A DNA stretch of 64,000 bases from Bacteroidota bacterium. GTDB lineage: Bacteria > Bacteroidota > Bacteroidia > Bacteroidales > F082. Positions 1-7,400 of this stretch are shown here, piece by piece; within the stretch, counting starts at the first letter, position 1, and each line of letters opens with the position of its first letter. The notes beneath the pieces were generated by a model. The model had not been told where the DNA came from and did no database searches. It saw only the letters and a list, made by a program, of their open reading frames with translations. Location of the stretch: positions 186,001 through 250,000 of the forward strand of contig JAERTD010000026.1 in NCBI GenBank assembly GCA_016845175.1. The letters are read 5' to 3'. Both the position numbers and the translations under genes were made by a program.

Positions 1-159
1 GCCCATGAGCACATCATTGTTTCTTCTAATGATGGTGATAAACATATCCAACACACTGGTGCGGTTTAATCCCAGTGAACCGCCAATTTTATCAATGAAC
101 TCAATGTTCTTTTTTGAGAGCCTGAATCCAGTGAGTACTTTATTTTCTTTAGCGGACAT
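1..159 (-). CDS. Small protein, possible ribbon-helix-helix DNA binder (partial)
   Basis: The reading frame starts with ATG at 159 and stays open to the left edge, giving 53 residues without a stop. It begins MSAKENKVLTGFRLSKKN and continues with a hydrophobic-basic helix and SLGLNRTSVLDMF. A short strand with alternating polar residues (TGFRLS) followed by two helices is the pattern of ribbon-helix-helix repressors, but the match is by eye only. Its start overlaps the end of the upstream J-domain gene by 11 bp, so the two are probably translationally coupled. It could equally be another small helical protein; the C-terminus is outside the window. Confidence 0.45.
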   Translation of the reverse strand, partial: MSAKENKVLTGFRLSKKNIEFIDKIGGSLGLNRTSVLDMFITIIRRNNDVLMG

Positions 160-517
160 GGCGTTTCGTTTTTCGGTGTTGTATATAGGCAATATAGCCC
201 GGGTTGTGAATACAAACACCAGTTTCGCGACTGAAAACGGCGCTTTTCTTTCTGTCTATGGCTTTTGCAGTAAAGGTGTCCTCATTACAGCTTTTGATGA
301 AGCATTTAGTATCGTTCACAAAGACAATATCGCCCACAACTAACTCTGATAGCAATTGTGTTCGTGTCTCTATTCGCATTTTCGCCTCTTGATATTCAGC
401 ATTTATTTGCTTCATTACCTGAGGGTTGCCGCCATGATCGGGGTGATGTAGCATGGCCAGTCGGCGGTAGAGCAGTTTAAGCTCGTACAATGATATGACC
501 TTTTTGAATCGTGACAT
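149..517 (-). CDS. J-domain (DnaJ-like) small protein
   Basis: A protein of 122 residues whose first 55 form a compact J domain: helix II is basic (ELKLLYRRLAMLHH), the diagnostic HPD tripeptide is at residues 25-27, and a helix III follows (QVMKQINAEYQEAK). The remaining part has no glycine-rich or zinc-finger region, so it is not DnaJ itself. It would be expected to stimulate an Hsp70 ATPase or recruit it to a client. I place the start at ATG 517 rather than the in-frame ATG at 538, because a -7-like box (TACATTTG, 532-525) lies between them. It overlaps the following small gene. Proteins of this kind often sit in plasmids or islands, which fits the repeats next door. Confidence 0.65.
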   Translation of the reverse strand: MSRFKKVISLYELKLLYRRLAMLHHPDHGGNPQVMKQINAEYQEAKMRIETRTQLLSELVVGDIVFVNDTKCFIKSCNEDTFTAKAIDRKKSAVFSRETGVCIHNPGYIAYIQHRKTKRHVR

Positions 518-524
518 AATAATA

Positions 525-556
525 CAAATGTATAACAATGTATAACAATGTGCAAC
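525..556 (-). promoter_or_regulatory. 10-bp direct repeats over the J-domain gene promoter
   Basis: Three head-to-tail 10-bp units AATGTATAAC occupy 527-556; the third differs at two bases (AATGTGCAAC). On the minus strand the proximal part also reads TACATTTG (532-525), a good TAnnTTTG -7 box 7 nt before the start at 517. Repeats spaced by one helical turn over a promoter are what a small multimeric repressor would bind, and the coupled small gene is a candidate for that repressor. The binding role is inference. Confidence 0.45.
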
Positions 557-627
557 AAAAATGCATAAATATTTTCATTATGACACAAAAATTGAATAGA
601 ATTAATGGTGTGATGGGGGAGTAGAAG

Positions 628-1193
628 CGATTATTTCATGATCCCAATAGGGGTATTCCTTGCAAGCATAGAACCCACAAATCCTCTGTCGAGGATTATG
701 CTGGTGATCCAGATAAGAATGAATGGTGGATTATTTCATGATCCCAATAGGGGTACCCATGCAAGCATAAAACCCACAAATCCTCTGTCGAGGATTATCC
801 AAGTGACCCTGTTAATAATGAAAGGGGATTATTTCATGATCCCTATAGGGGTATCCCATGCAAGCGTAAAACCCACAAATCCTCTGTCGAGGATTACGCT
901 GGTGATCCAGATAAGAATGAAAGGGGATTATTTCATGATCCCATTAGGGTATCCTCCGCACGCATAAAACCCACAAATCTCCTGTCGAGGAGAACGCTGG
1001 TGTTCCAGATACGAATGAATGCAGGATCATTTCATGATCCCAATAGGGTTATCCCTTGCAAGCATAAAACCCACAAATCCTCTGTCGAGGATTACGCTGG
1101 TGATCCAGATAAGAATGAATGGGGGATTATTTCATGATCCCAATAGGGGTATCCCTTGCAAGCATAAAACCCACAAATCCTCTGTCGAGGATT
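628..1193. repeat. Six-copy array of ~100-bp hairpin-containing tandem repeats
   Basis: Units start at 634, 734, 832, 931, 1030 and 1130 with lengths 100, 98, 99, 99 and 100 bp; the sixth is cut after 64 bp. Each unit contains TTTCATGATCCC, a CCC-N4-GGG stem, the stretch GCAAGCATAAAACCCACAAAT, and a perfect 7-bp-arm hairpin AATCCTCTGTCGAGGATT. The rest (GGTGATCCAGATAAGAATGA) is also conserved in most units, so there are no variable spacers and this is not a CRISPR array. Unit lengths are not multiples of three, which argues against a coding repeat. In unit 4 the hairpin sequence differs but a 6-bp stem is kept (978-993). It lies directly downstream of tRNA-Ser. Function unknown. Confidence 0.9.
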
Positions 1194-1249
1194 TCAGTTT
1201 TTTGTTCCCCGTCGCCATTCAAATACATTTGATGGCTCCAGGAAACAAA

Positions 1250-1275
1250 AAACCCTGACAAAGATGTCAGGGTTT
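1250..1275 (-). terminator. Intrinsic terminator after tRNA-Ser
   Basis: AAACCCTGACA and TGTCAGGGTTT form a perfect 11-bp stem with a 4-nt loop. On the minus strand the stem is followed by a run of T, giving a standard Rho-independent terminator 6 nt after the tRNA 3' end. The stem is A/T-flanked on both sides, so it may also stop transcription coming from the repeat array. Confidence 0.85.
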
Positions 1276-1280
1276 CTTTT

Positions 1281-1368
<88 letters not shown>

Positions 1369-1379
1369 TTTGTTTTAGA

Positions 1380-1419
1380 GGATTAAGCCTCCCGATAGCT
1401 ATCGGGACCCCACCTCTCC
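1380..1419 (-). repeat. Broken copy of the tRNA-Ser 5' end, split by an 18-bp palindrome
   Basis: Two pieces of the tRNA 5' half recur just upstream of it: GGATTAAGCC (1343-1352 and 1380-1389) and CCCACCTCTCC (1358-1368 and 1409-1419). In the copy the pieces are separated by the perfect palindrome TCCCGATAGCTATCGGGA (1390-1407), which replaces the D-arm bases. The fragment cannot fold as a tRNA. It could be a remnant of integration at the tRNA or a local duplication later invaded by a mobile palindrome; the sequence does not decide. Confidence 0.75.
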
Positions 1420-1500
1420 AAAACAGGACTGCAAAATTAAATAAATGTTTCTCATCTGCAAGATTTTTTTCAGCTGTATTTTATATTTCCTGAACACCAC

Positions 1501-1530
1501 AAAAAAAGCACGCCATAAATATGACGTGCT
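1501..1530 (-). terminator. Intrinsic terminator of the 778-residue T9SS protein gene
   Basis: AGCACG (1507-1512) and CGTGCT (1525-1530) pair, with an inner CAT/ATG pair. On the minus strand the hairpin is followed by seven T residues (1507-1501). It lies 28 nt past the stop codon of the upstream gene and would end the four-gene cluster 7003-1558. Confidence 0.8.
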
Positions 1531-1557
1531 CTGAATGTATCGATGTTGGGAAGACGT

Positions 1558-3894
1558 TTATTTCACAACCACCAATTTTCTGTGTATCATATGACCTTCT
1601 TCGAATTCCAGGGTGTAGTAATAAATCCCTGATGACAAGCTTGATACATCAATGGTAAGGCGGTTGGTTCCTGAATTAAGCTCCAAGACATCATTGTTAA
1701 GGATGCGGTTGCTGGCATCAATGATCCTGCGCTTGACAGTGGTAGCCTTTTGCAGATTGATTTCGACCTGAGCCTCCAGGCTTACAGGGTTGGGGAATAA
1801 TTCGCTCATAAAACTCACATAAAAGGGTAGCTCTTCCTCTATGCCAATCAAAATTTCTCCGCTTTCAACAATAAAGCTGATATCCTTGATGTCGGGTTGG
1901 CTGGCCTCCAGTGTATAAGTCACAGCATTCATGCGTTTTCCCACAATCTCTACCAATAATTTATAGCTACCATAAGCAAGGTTGTTGAATTTAAAATGCC
2001 CGTTTAAGTTAGATGTGGTTAAGGCGATACATTCATTATTCGGAGTCATAAGAAACACCAAAACATCTTCAGAAGGAGCGCTTGCAAAATGGTTGTGCTG
2101 ATCAAAAATACGACCACCAATGGAACCAGGTCCGGAGGTTATGGGATGAAGCTCATTCAATGCGATATCAGCATTATAGATATTTTCATTGAGGTAGACT
2201 TCTGTGGCATCTTCCCAGTGCATGGCATCACCATAATAGGTGGGGATATATGATTCACTGAAGGCTGATGATTCATTTGGGAAGGCCTGTACAAAATAAG
2301 TTTTGGTATCAAAGGGGAAGAAATAATAATACCCTAAGGTGTCGTTGATGTCGGTGTCATAAGCATTTGTGACCACATCATTTTCATAGGAGTAGGCGTT
2401 TACATATCCAAGATTCATTTTCGCACTACCGGCGAATACATTGCCGCCTAAGGTAAAGATTGGAGGAATAACGTCTGCAATTACTGGACCTGCGGCTACT
2501 GACTCACAATAAACATTACCCTGGCCATCAATATATTGAGCTGTGACTTCATAACTGTATGAGTTCAGTGATAACCCAACATCTAAATAGGAAGTGTCAG
2601 TTACTACATTGGTGTTGATTAGACTGCCATCACGATAGATTTGATAGCCTAAAAGCAATGGGTGGTTACTTGCAGGTACATTCCAATCTAATTCTACATC
2701 GAAACCGTAAACTGAAGCAGTAAGGTTGAGCGGAGGGTCGCATGGTGGTGGAAGAATGCTAACAGATACTGGTCCGGCTGGATCAGATTCGCAAAGTAAA
2801 AATCCCTGCCCATTATCATAAACTGCTGTTACTTCATAGCTATAAGTTCCTGGTAATAGACCACTGTCTGTAAAACTAAGTTGAAGCAAGGTGTCTGAAT
2901 AAATTAAACTACCATCTCTGTATATATTAAAGGCACCTAAATTATTGGTGCTACTGGCAGGTGCATCCCAGCTTAGTATGGCATCTGCAATATTTGCACT
3001 GCCACTCAGGTTCTGTGGTGGATGGCAATCAAGGGCGTAGGGCCCCAATTCAAGTCCAAAAATCACATCATTTTGTATTACACCACCCAGCGTCATCGTT
3101 CCTGGTACAATATTGGGATGGGTAAACAAACCACCTGCAATGTAAGTACTCTGGCCCAAATAGCTAAGGTCCATTAGAAAACTTGTAAGTGTTTGGGTAT
3201 TCAGGTCATACTGTTTCAGCATGCAACTGGTAGGAGGATCCTGAGTAAATGCCCATAAAAAGGGGCCTCCAGGAGTAGTATTGTCATAAGCAAGACCATA
3301 AATGCCGATGGTGGTGTCTGCAGGAAACTGACCAAGAATGTTACCATTAATATCAAAAATACTGATGTCAGTGGACCAATTGTTGGCATAAAAAACATCC
3401 AAATCCTGATTATAGGCAATACTTCTTATGTTTACACCAACAAAGGTCTTGTTTACCAACGTCTGATTCTCAAAGTCCATGGTGTATAAGGTGTCATTTG
3501 CCTTACTGCCATAAAAGTACTGGCCATCATAGGCTAAATCCCGGATGCTAGTTACACCCGGAATATTGAAATTCTCAATGAAATTACCTTGTATGTCATA
3601 TTTTGAAAAACTAGGGTTAATCCAATTGGTAGTATAGATGTAGTTACCATCAGATTCGATACCTGCGGTTCCCATGGTGTCAACAATAGGGTATACAAAT
3701 TGGGTGTCCCATACATCACGGCTTACTTCAGTGTGGGAAGTGCTAGCTCCTGTGTGTGGGCTGTATTCCACAAAATTTGCAATGGTTACTTCAGCGTTTT
3801 GCGCCTCGGTTCTGTTTATTAGAAGCACCAGCATGGATAAGCTTATCAGGGCTGAGTACTTAAGGATTGAGTGTAGATTTTTCATCGTATTCAT
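1558..3894 (-). CDS. Secreted T9SS protein: propeller-like domain, two Fn3 domains, sorting domain
   Basis: The 778-residue product starts with a signal peptide (hydrophobic stretch ISLSMLVLLI, cleavage near TEAQ). Residues ~45-290 carry YDGQYFYGS/LAYDNTT-type repeats suggesting a beta-propeller. Two fibronectin type III domains follow (~292-385, ~390-480), each with PPQNLS/PPLNLT openings and YSYEVTA ends, then a carboxypeptidase-regulatory-like beta-sandwich near 590-685. The last ~75 residues are a type A T9SS C-terminal domain (FPNPVSLEAQ ... GIYYYTLEFEEG ... KLVVVK). It is therefore exported and released or anchored at the cell surface. Its N-terminal half resembles the protein at 5912-7003, on the other side of a sigma-factor pair. 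Start could be 3894 or ATG 3885. No enzymatic motif seen. Confidence 0.85.
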   Translation of the reverse strand: MNTMKNLHSILKYSALISLSMLVLLINRTEAQNAEVTIANFVEYSPHTGASTSHTEVSRDVWDTQFVYPIVDTMGTAGIESDGNYIYTTNWINPSFSKYDIQGNFIENFNIPGVTSIRDLAYDGQYFYGSKANDTLYTMDFENQTLVNKTFVGVNIRSIAYNQDLDVFYANNWSTDISIFDINGNILGQFPADTTIGIYGLAYDNTTPGGPFLWAFTQDPPTSCMLKQYDLNTQTLTSFLMDLSYLGQSTYIAGGLFTHPNIVPGTMTLGGVIQNDVIFGLELGPYALDCHPPQNLSGSANIADAILSWDAPASSTNNLGAFNIYRDGSLIYSDTLLQLSFTDSGLLPGTYSYEVTAVYDNGQGFLLCESDPAGPVSVSILPPPCDPPLNLTASVYGFDVELDWNVPASNHPLLLGYQIYRDGSLINTNVVTDTSYLDVGLSLNSYSYEVTAQYIDGQGNVYCESVAAGPVIADVIPPIFTLGGNVFAGSAKMNLGYVNAYSYENDVVTNAYDTDINDTLGYYYFFPFDTKTYFVQAFPNESSAFSESYIPTYYGDAMHWEDATEVYLNENIYNADIALNELHPITSGPGSIGGRIFDQHNHFASAPSEDVLVFLMTPNNECIALTTSNLNGHFKFNNLAYGSYKLLVEIVGKRMNAVTYTLEASQPDIKDISFIVESGEILIGIEEELPFYVSFMSELFPNPVSLEAQVEINLQKATTVKRRIIDASNRILNNDVLELNSGTNRLTIDVSSLSSGIYYYTLEFEEGHMIHRKLVVVK

Positions 3895-3946
3895 GTTTAA
3901 GTGTTTTATTAAAGGGTACTAACACCTCATTTTAGTTGTATGTGTA

Positions 3947-5299
3947 TTAAAGTTTAAATCGAATGCTGGCACCTATGCTCCAGGCATATGGATTGCCAGT
4001 GCTGTTTTCATAGATTGGACTGCTTGAGTAATTGAAGGCTGGATGCAGATCAATACAAATGTTTCGGCTAATCTCATATTGAAATCCGAAACGGGCATGA
4101 AATAGAAATAAATGATCCTTACGTGTACTTAGCTGGCTATTGGCTCCTATCAGTCGCGCCTCCTCATTATTAAAACCAGGATAAGTCTCTGTTTGCCTCA
4201 ATAAATAGGCATAAGATAGTCCACCGCTTACATTTATCGCAAAGGATTTCTTACGGTAGATTTCATAACCCGCAAATAAGGGGATTTGCAGGTAGACGTA
4301 AGAACTTTCTATCTGTTCTTCCTCCCTGTATTCTATGGAATCATATACATCCACTGTGGTGGTGTAATAGTGGGTGGTACCTGTTACAGGATCAAAATGT
4401 ACCGAGTCAACATATTCATAACTATGAATTAATTCATTCTGTATGTAATGGTATTCCAGTTTGCTTTTATCTTCTGAGAAGATCATGCCTACACCGGATA
4501 TAATGGACCATTTGTTTTGGTGATACCCGACTTCCAATCCACTGCTGATCCAATGTTGCATTTGAGTGTCATCCAGCTTATTTCCTGTCAAGAAGCTATA
4601 ATAGTCAGCAGTGACACCCCATGTGAATATCGGATCGCTGCCGGTAAAGGAACTGCACTCCAAATCATCTCTGTAGCCTTGATGTAAGTCAGGCTCAGAC
4701 AGAATGGGTATAAGGTTTTTGGATTGTATATGAGAAACAGCGTAGTTGTTGCGGTTCATTTGATCATGATTAGAGCTGCTGTAATTTGATAGGATCAACG
4801 TTATGTCAGGCTCGGATGCTGGTTGTATGGTTTGGTCAAGGTTCTTATCAGGAGTTGAAATATTTGTTAGTGATGATGCCTTTTTTATTTCAAGAGTTTC
4901 ATCAGACAGCAGGCTCTGAACTTCATTTGACTCTTCCTCAAAGGAAATTTCTTCAGTGAACTGTTTGTCTACTTCGGTTATGGGGTATATGGATTTGGTT
5001 TCAGGGCTCACTTTTGGAGCCTTGGTGTAGGTGATGCCGAAATAAGCTAAGGTTGATCCTAGCAATACTATTAATACAGCTAACCAACGCTTCTTAAATA
5101 GCTTGTTGTTTAATGAGCTTGCCAAAAGACTTCCCTCGATTTTATCCCAATGGTCAGGCTCCGGACTGTGAAGTGGCATGGCATGAACCGGGTAGTCGAA
5201 CAGGCTGTTTTCCAGCTGATCCCATAGCTTGGTCTCCGCTCTGTGTAAGGGGAGGTCATTGATGGCATTTCTCAATATATGGCTGTTCTCTTCCCTCAT
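3947..5299 (-). CDS. Membrane-anchored partner of the ECF sigma factor with C-terminal beta-barrel-like domain
   Basis: The 450-residue protein has a cytoplasmic N-terminus of about 68 residues, one transmembrane helix (~70-90, LAVLIVLLGSTLAYFGI), an acidic low-complexity linker, and a C-terminal part (~225-450) rich in amphipathic strands ending in SIGASIRFKL, like Bacteroidota outer-membrane barrels. The cytoplasmic part contains two copies of a motif: LPLHRAETKLWDQLENSL and MPLHSPEPDHWDKIEGSL. The gene starts 1 nt after the stop of the ECF sigma gene, so an anti-sigma or signal-sensing role is the natural inference. It has no FecR domain or ZAS zinc motif that I can recognise. Function is inferred from position only. 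Confidence 0.7.
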   Translation of the reverse strand: MREENSHILRNAINDLPLHRAETKLWDQLENSLFDYPVHAMPLHSPEPDHWDKIEGSLLASSLNNKLFKKRWLAVLIVLLGSTLAYFGITYTKAPKVSPETKSIYPITEVDKQFTEEISFEEESNEVQSLLSDETLEIKKASSLTNISTPDKNLDQTIQPASEPDITLILSNYSSSNHDQMNRNNYAVSHIQSKNLIPILSEPDLHQGYRDDLECSSFTGSDPIFTWGVTADYYSFLTGNKLDDTQMQHWISSGLEVGYHQNKWSIISGVGMIFSEDKSKLEYHYIQNELIHSYEYVDSVHFDPVTGTTHYYTTTVDVYDSIEYREEEQIESSYVYLQIPLFAGYEIYRKKSFAINVSGGLSYAYLLRQTETYPGFNNEEARLIGANSQLSTRKDHLFLFHARFGFQYEISRNICIDLHPAFNYSSSPIYENSTGNPYAWSIGASIRFKL

Positions 5300-5300
5300 A

Positions 5301-5834
5301 TTAATGGTTCTTACTTAAGATTCTACGCAAAAACTTTTTTGCGTGGAATAACTGTGATTTTGATGTGCCTTCCGAGATATTTAGCATTTGTGAAACTTCC
5401 TGATGTTTGTAGCCTTCTATTTCTATGAGCGAAAATATAATCCGGTAACCATCCGGAAGACTGAACAAAGCTTTTTGAAGCAATTCACCTGACATGGGTT
5501 CTTGCCAAATCACTACATCCAGAGACACTTCCTGATTGGTATATTCAATCCTGCGCGATTTCCTGAGGTTCCTTAAAGCCGTATGTACCACAATCCTTTT
5601 CATCCATCCTTTCAGCGAGGATGCATTCCTTAAGCTGTTGATGTCATTGAATATCTGAAGAAAAGCATCGTGCAAGACATCATGGGATAAATCTTTATCC
5701 TGAACAATATGCAAAGCCGTTGTATAAAGCAAATCCCCATAGCGATTGTACAATTGCTTCCTTGATTGTCTGTCTTTTTTACAACAACCACTGATTAGCT
5801 CTTCATCCGTTATCAGAAGGGTGTCTGTTTTCAA
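5301..5834 (-). CDS. ECF-type RNA polymerase sigma factor
   Basis: At 177 residues it has the length and two-domain form of extracytoplasmic-function sigma factors: region 2 (LYNRYGDLLYTTALHIVQDKD ... DAFLQIF ... LKGWMKRIVVHTALRNLRK) and region 4 (LPDGYRIIFSLIEIEGYKHQEVSQMLNISEGT, a helix-turn-helix). The only possible start is TTG at 5834, since an in-frame TAA lies 9 nt upstream and no ATG follows near the N-terminus. It is transcribed with the membrane protein at 3947-5299. Target genes are unknown; the two flanking secreted paralogues are obvious candidates. Confidence 0.9.
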   Translation of the reverse strand: MKTDTLLITDEELISGCCKKDRQSRKQLYNRYGDLLYTTALHIVQDKDLSHDVLHDAFLQIFNDINSLRNASSLKGWMKRIVVHTALRNLRKSRRIEYTNQEVSLDVVIWQEPMSGELLQKALFSLPDGYRIIFSLIEIEGYKHQEVSQMLNISEGTSKSQLFHAKKFLRRILSKNH

Positions 5835-5911
5835 TGATTTGGGTTAAGGTTATGAGTTATTTTCAGACAGATGAACAAATGTTCAGTATAAATCTTATCT
5901 CTAAAAGATGT

Positions 5912-7003
5912 TTACAAACCTTTAACAAATCTTTTGCTCATGGTATATTTACCCTCATTACTGATTCGAACTACATAGGTTCCCGGCAATAAATCCATGG
6001 TAGGTATTTCCAGCAAGGATTGGGCTGAAACATTTGATACTGTCTCATATACTTTTTGTCCGTTTGGGCTAAATATTTCACATAACAATTGAGCCTCTTC
6101 AACAACGGCCAATTGTATGTGAAGCTTATCTGCAACAGGATTGGGGTAAATTTTGAATTCTGTGATCATATCCGTTGAGCCCACATCCACCAGCTGGTTG
6201 GCGTAATCCAGTTCCAGTGCAAAGACCAATTGGTTTTGGATCATGCCACCGATGGAAACAGGTGTTTTTGATGCCATTTCATTGATAAATAAACCTCCTG
6301 CAACCGAACTGACCGAAGACAGACCGGAAACGTCGATCATGCTCCCGGTTTGGGTTTGACTAGCAATATCATATTTAACAATCATAGCCCCTGAGCTATC
6401 CTGGCTGAAACCCCAAAGGAAAGGTCCTCCGATGCTGTTATTGTCAAAAGCTAATCCACTGATGGCATCCATGGTTATTCCTGAAGGTAACCATGAGTCC
6501 AGAATATTCCCCTGTTTGTCAAGTTTGTAAAACATAGGGGTCCAGTGTTCGCTGGCCCACAACACATCTTCGATGGCATCATAAGCCATGCCCCTCACTT
6601 TAAAGCTTGTGGTTTGTGTGCTGATCAGTGATTTGTTATCCAAATCCAAGACGAAGAATTTAAAATCATTGGGGCTTCCATAATAGTATTGGCCATCATA
6701 AGCCAGATCTCTTGTTCGTCCTACTCCTGAAATGACAAAACGATCCAACACACTACCAGTCTGATCATATCTGGCAATGGAGTCATCAAGCCATTGGGTA
6801 ACGTAGATGTCAGTACCATTGGATTCAACTCCATATTCGCCAATAAATGCCATACATGGAAATGAAAACTGTAGATTGAAAGTATCCAGCGTTCCCATGC
6901 TTATGGTCCCGGGATCAACAGTGGGAGAGAACTCAGTGCTTTCTTGCTGAGCATAGCTATGTGCACCGATGGCAATTATGAGAATGAGTAAAATTTTTTT
7001 CAT
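5912..7003 (-). CDS. Secreted T9SS protein, propeller-like, paralogue of 1558-3894
   Basis: The 363-residue protein has a short signal peptide (KKILLILIIAIGAHSYA), a region of propeller-like repeats (~30-280) with LAYDGQYYYGS, GGPFLWGFSQD and GGMIQNQLVFALELD, and a type A T9SS sorting domain over the last ~75 residues (IYPNPVADKLHIQ ... LLPGTYVVRISNEG ... RFVKGL). The same propeller motifs occur in the protein at 1558-3894, which adds Fn3 domains. It is the first gene of the four on this strand, 77 nt before the sigma gene. Ligand and activity are unknown. Confidence 0.82.
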   Translation of the reverse strand: MKKILLILIIAIGAHSYAQQESTEFSPTVDPGTISMGTLDTFNLQFSFPCMAFIGEYGVESNGTDIYVTQWLDDSIARYDQTGSVLDRFVISGVGRTRDLAYDGQYYYGSPNDFKFFVLDLDNKSLISTQTTSFKVRGMAYDAIEDVLWASEHWTPMFYKLDKQGNILDSWLPSGITMDAISGLAFDNNSIGGPFLWGFSQDSSGAMIVKYDIASQTQTGSMIDVSGLSSVSSVAGGLFINEMASKTPVSIGGMIQNQLVFALELDYANQLVDVGSTDMITEFKIYPNPVADKLHIQLAVVEEAQLLCEIFSPNGQKVYETVSNVSAQSLLEIPTMDLLPGTYVVRISNEGKYTMSKRFVKGL

Positions 7004-7400
7004 GGTGGCTACTTTTTAAGTTCTTAAGATAAACAAGTTATAAAGATAAGGGTGTTACGGACTTAAAATGGTTGTATGGGCAATTTATTTTTTTTTTGAG
7101 TGTTGTCAGTTAATTAGTAACTGCCCTGGTAAGAGGACCTGCTAAGGTGTTGATCGTCTAAATGCCGCAACAACTCAGTAAACTGGCTGTTTAGGAGCTA
7201 GCTGCTTGTAAGTCAGTCCATCGGCTCCAAGAATGAATTCGCTAGCTTGGAGTCGTTCTTAATAAAAAAACATTTACTTTTGCCGCGCCTTCTGAAAACA
7301 GCTGACGCATTCAGAAGTTAAAACTCTGTTAAACTATATGAAAGGCAATTATTTGTCGTTAGTTTATCAGCGATTGAAAAAGGAATAGGATTACTTATTC
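7004..7400. other. Divergent intergenic region with promoter box and hairpins
   Basis: No gene is visible in this gap. It holds the shared upstream region of the T9SS gene (minus) and the metallophosphoesterase (plus). For the plus-strand gene there is a TAnnTTTG -7 box TACTTTTG at 7275-7282, followed by an inverted repeat CTTCTGAA (7289-7296) / TTCAGAAG (7310-7317) that would form a hairpin at the 5' end of a ~110-nt leader. A second inverted repeat, CTCCAAG (7225-7231) / CTTGGAG (7246-7252), lies upstream. No known riboswitch is recognised. Confidence 0.5.

Noticed and set aside
5..343. Plus-strand frame opposite the J-domain and RHH-like genes
   Set aside because: No recognisable domain; the minus strand carries a clear HPD J domain and a coupled small gene.
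628..1193. CRISPR array
   Set aside because: The whole ~100-bp unit is conserved, so there are no unique spacers, and no cas genes are seen.
638..1258. Plus-strand open frames across the repeat array
   Set aside because: They repeat because the DNA repeats; unit lengths of 98-100 bp are not multiples of three, so the frame changes between units, and there is no start or ribosome-binding context.
7084..7100. T-run near 7090 as a terminator
   Set aside because: No stem precedes it on the plus strand, and no plus-strand gene ends there.
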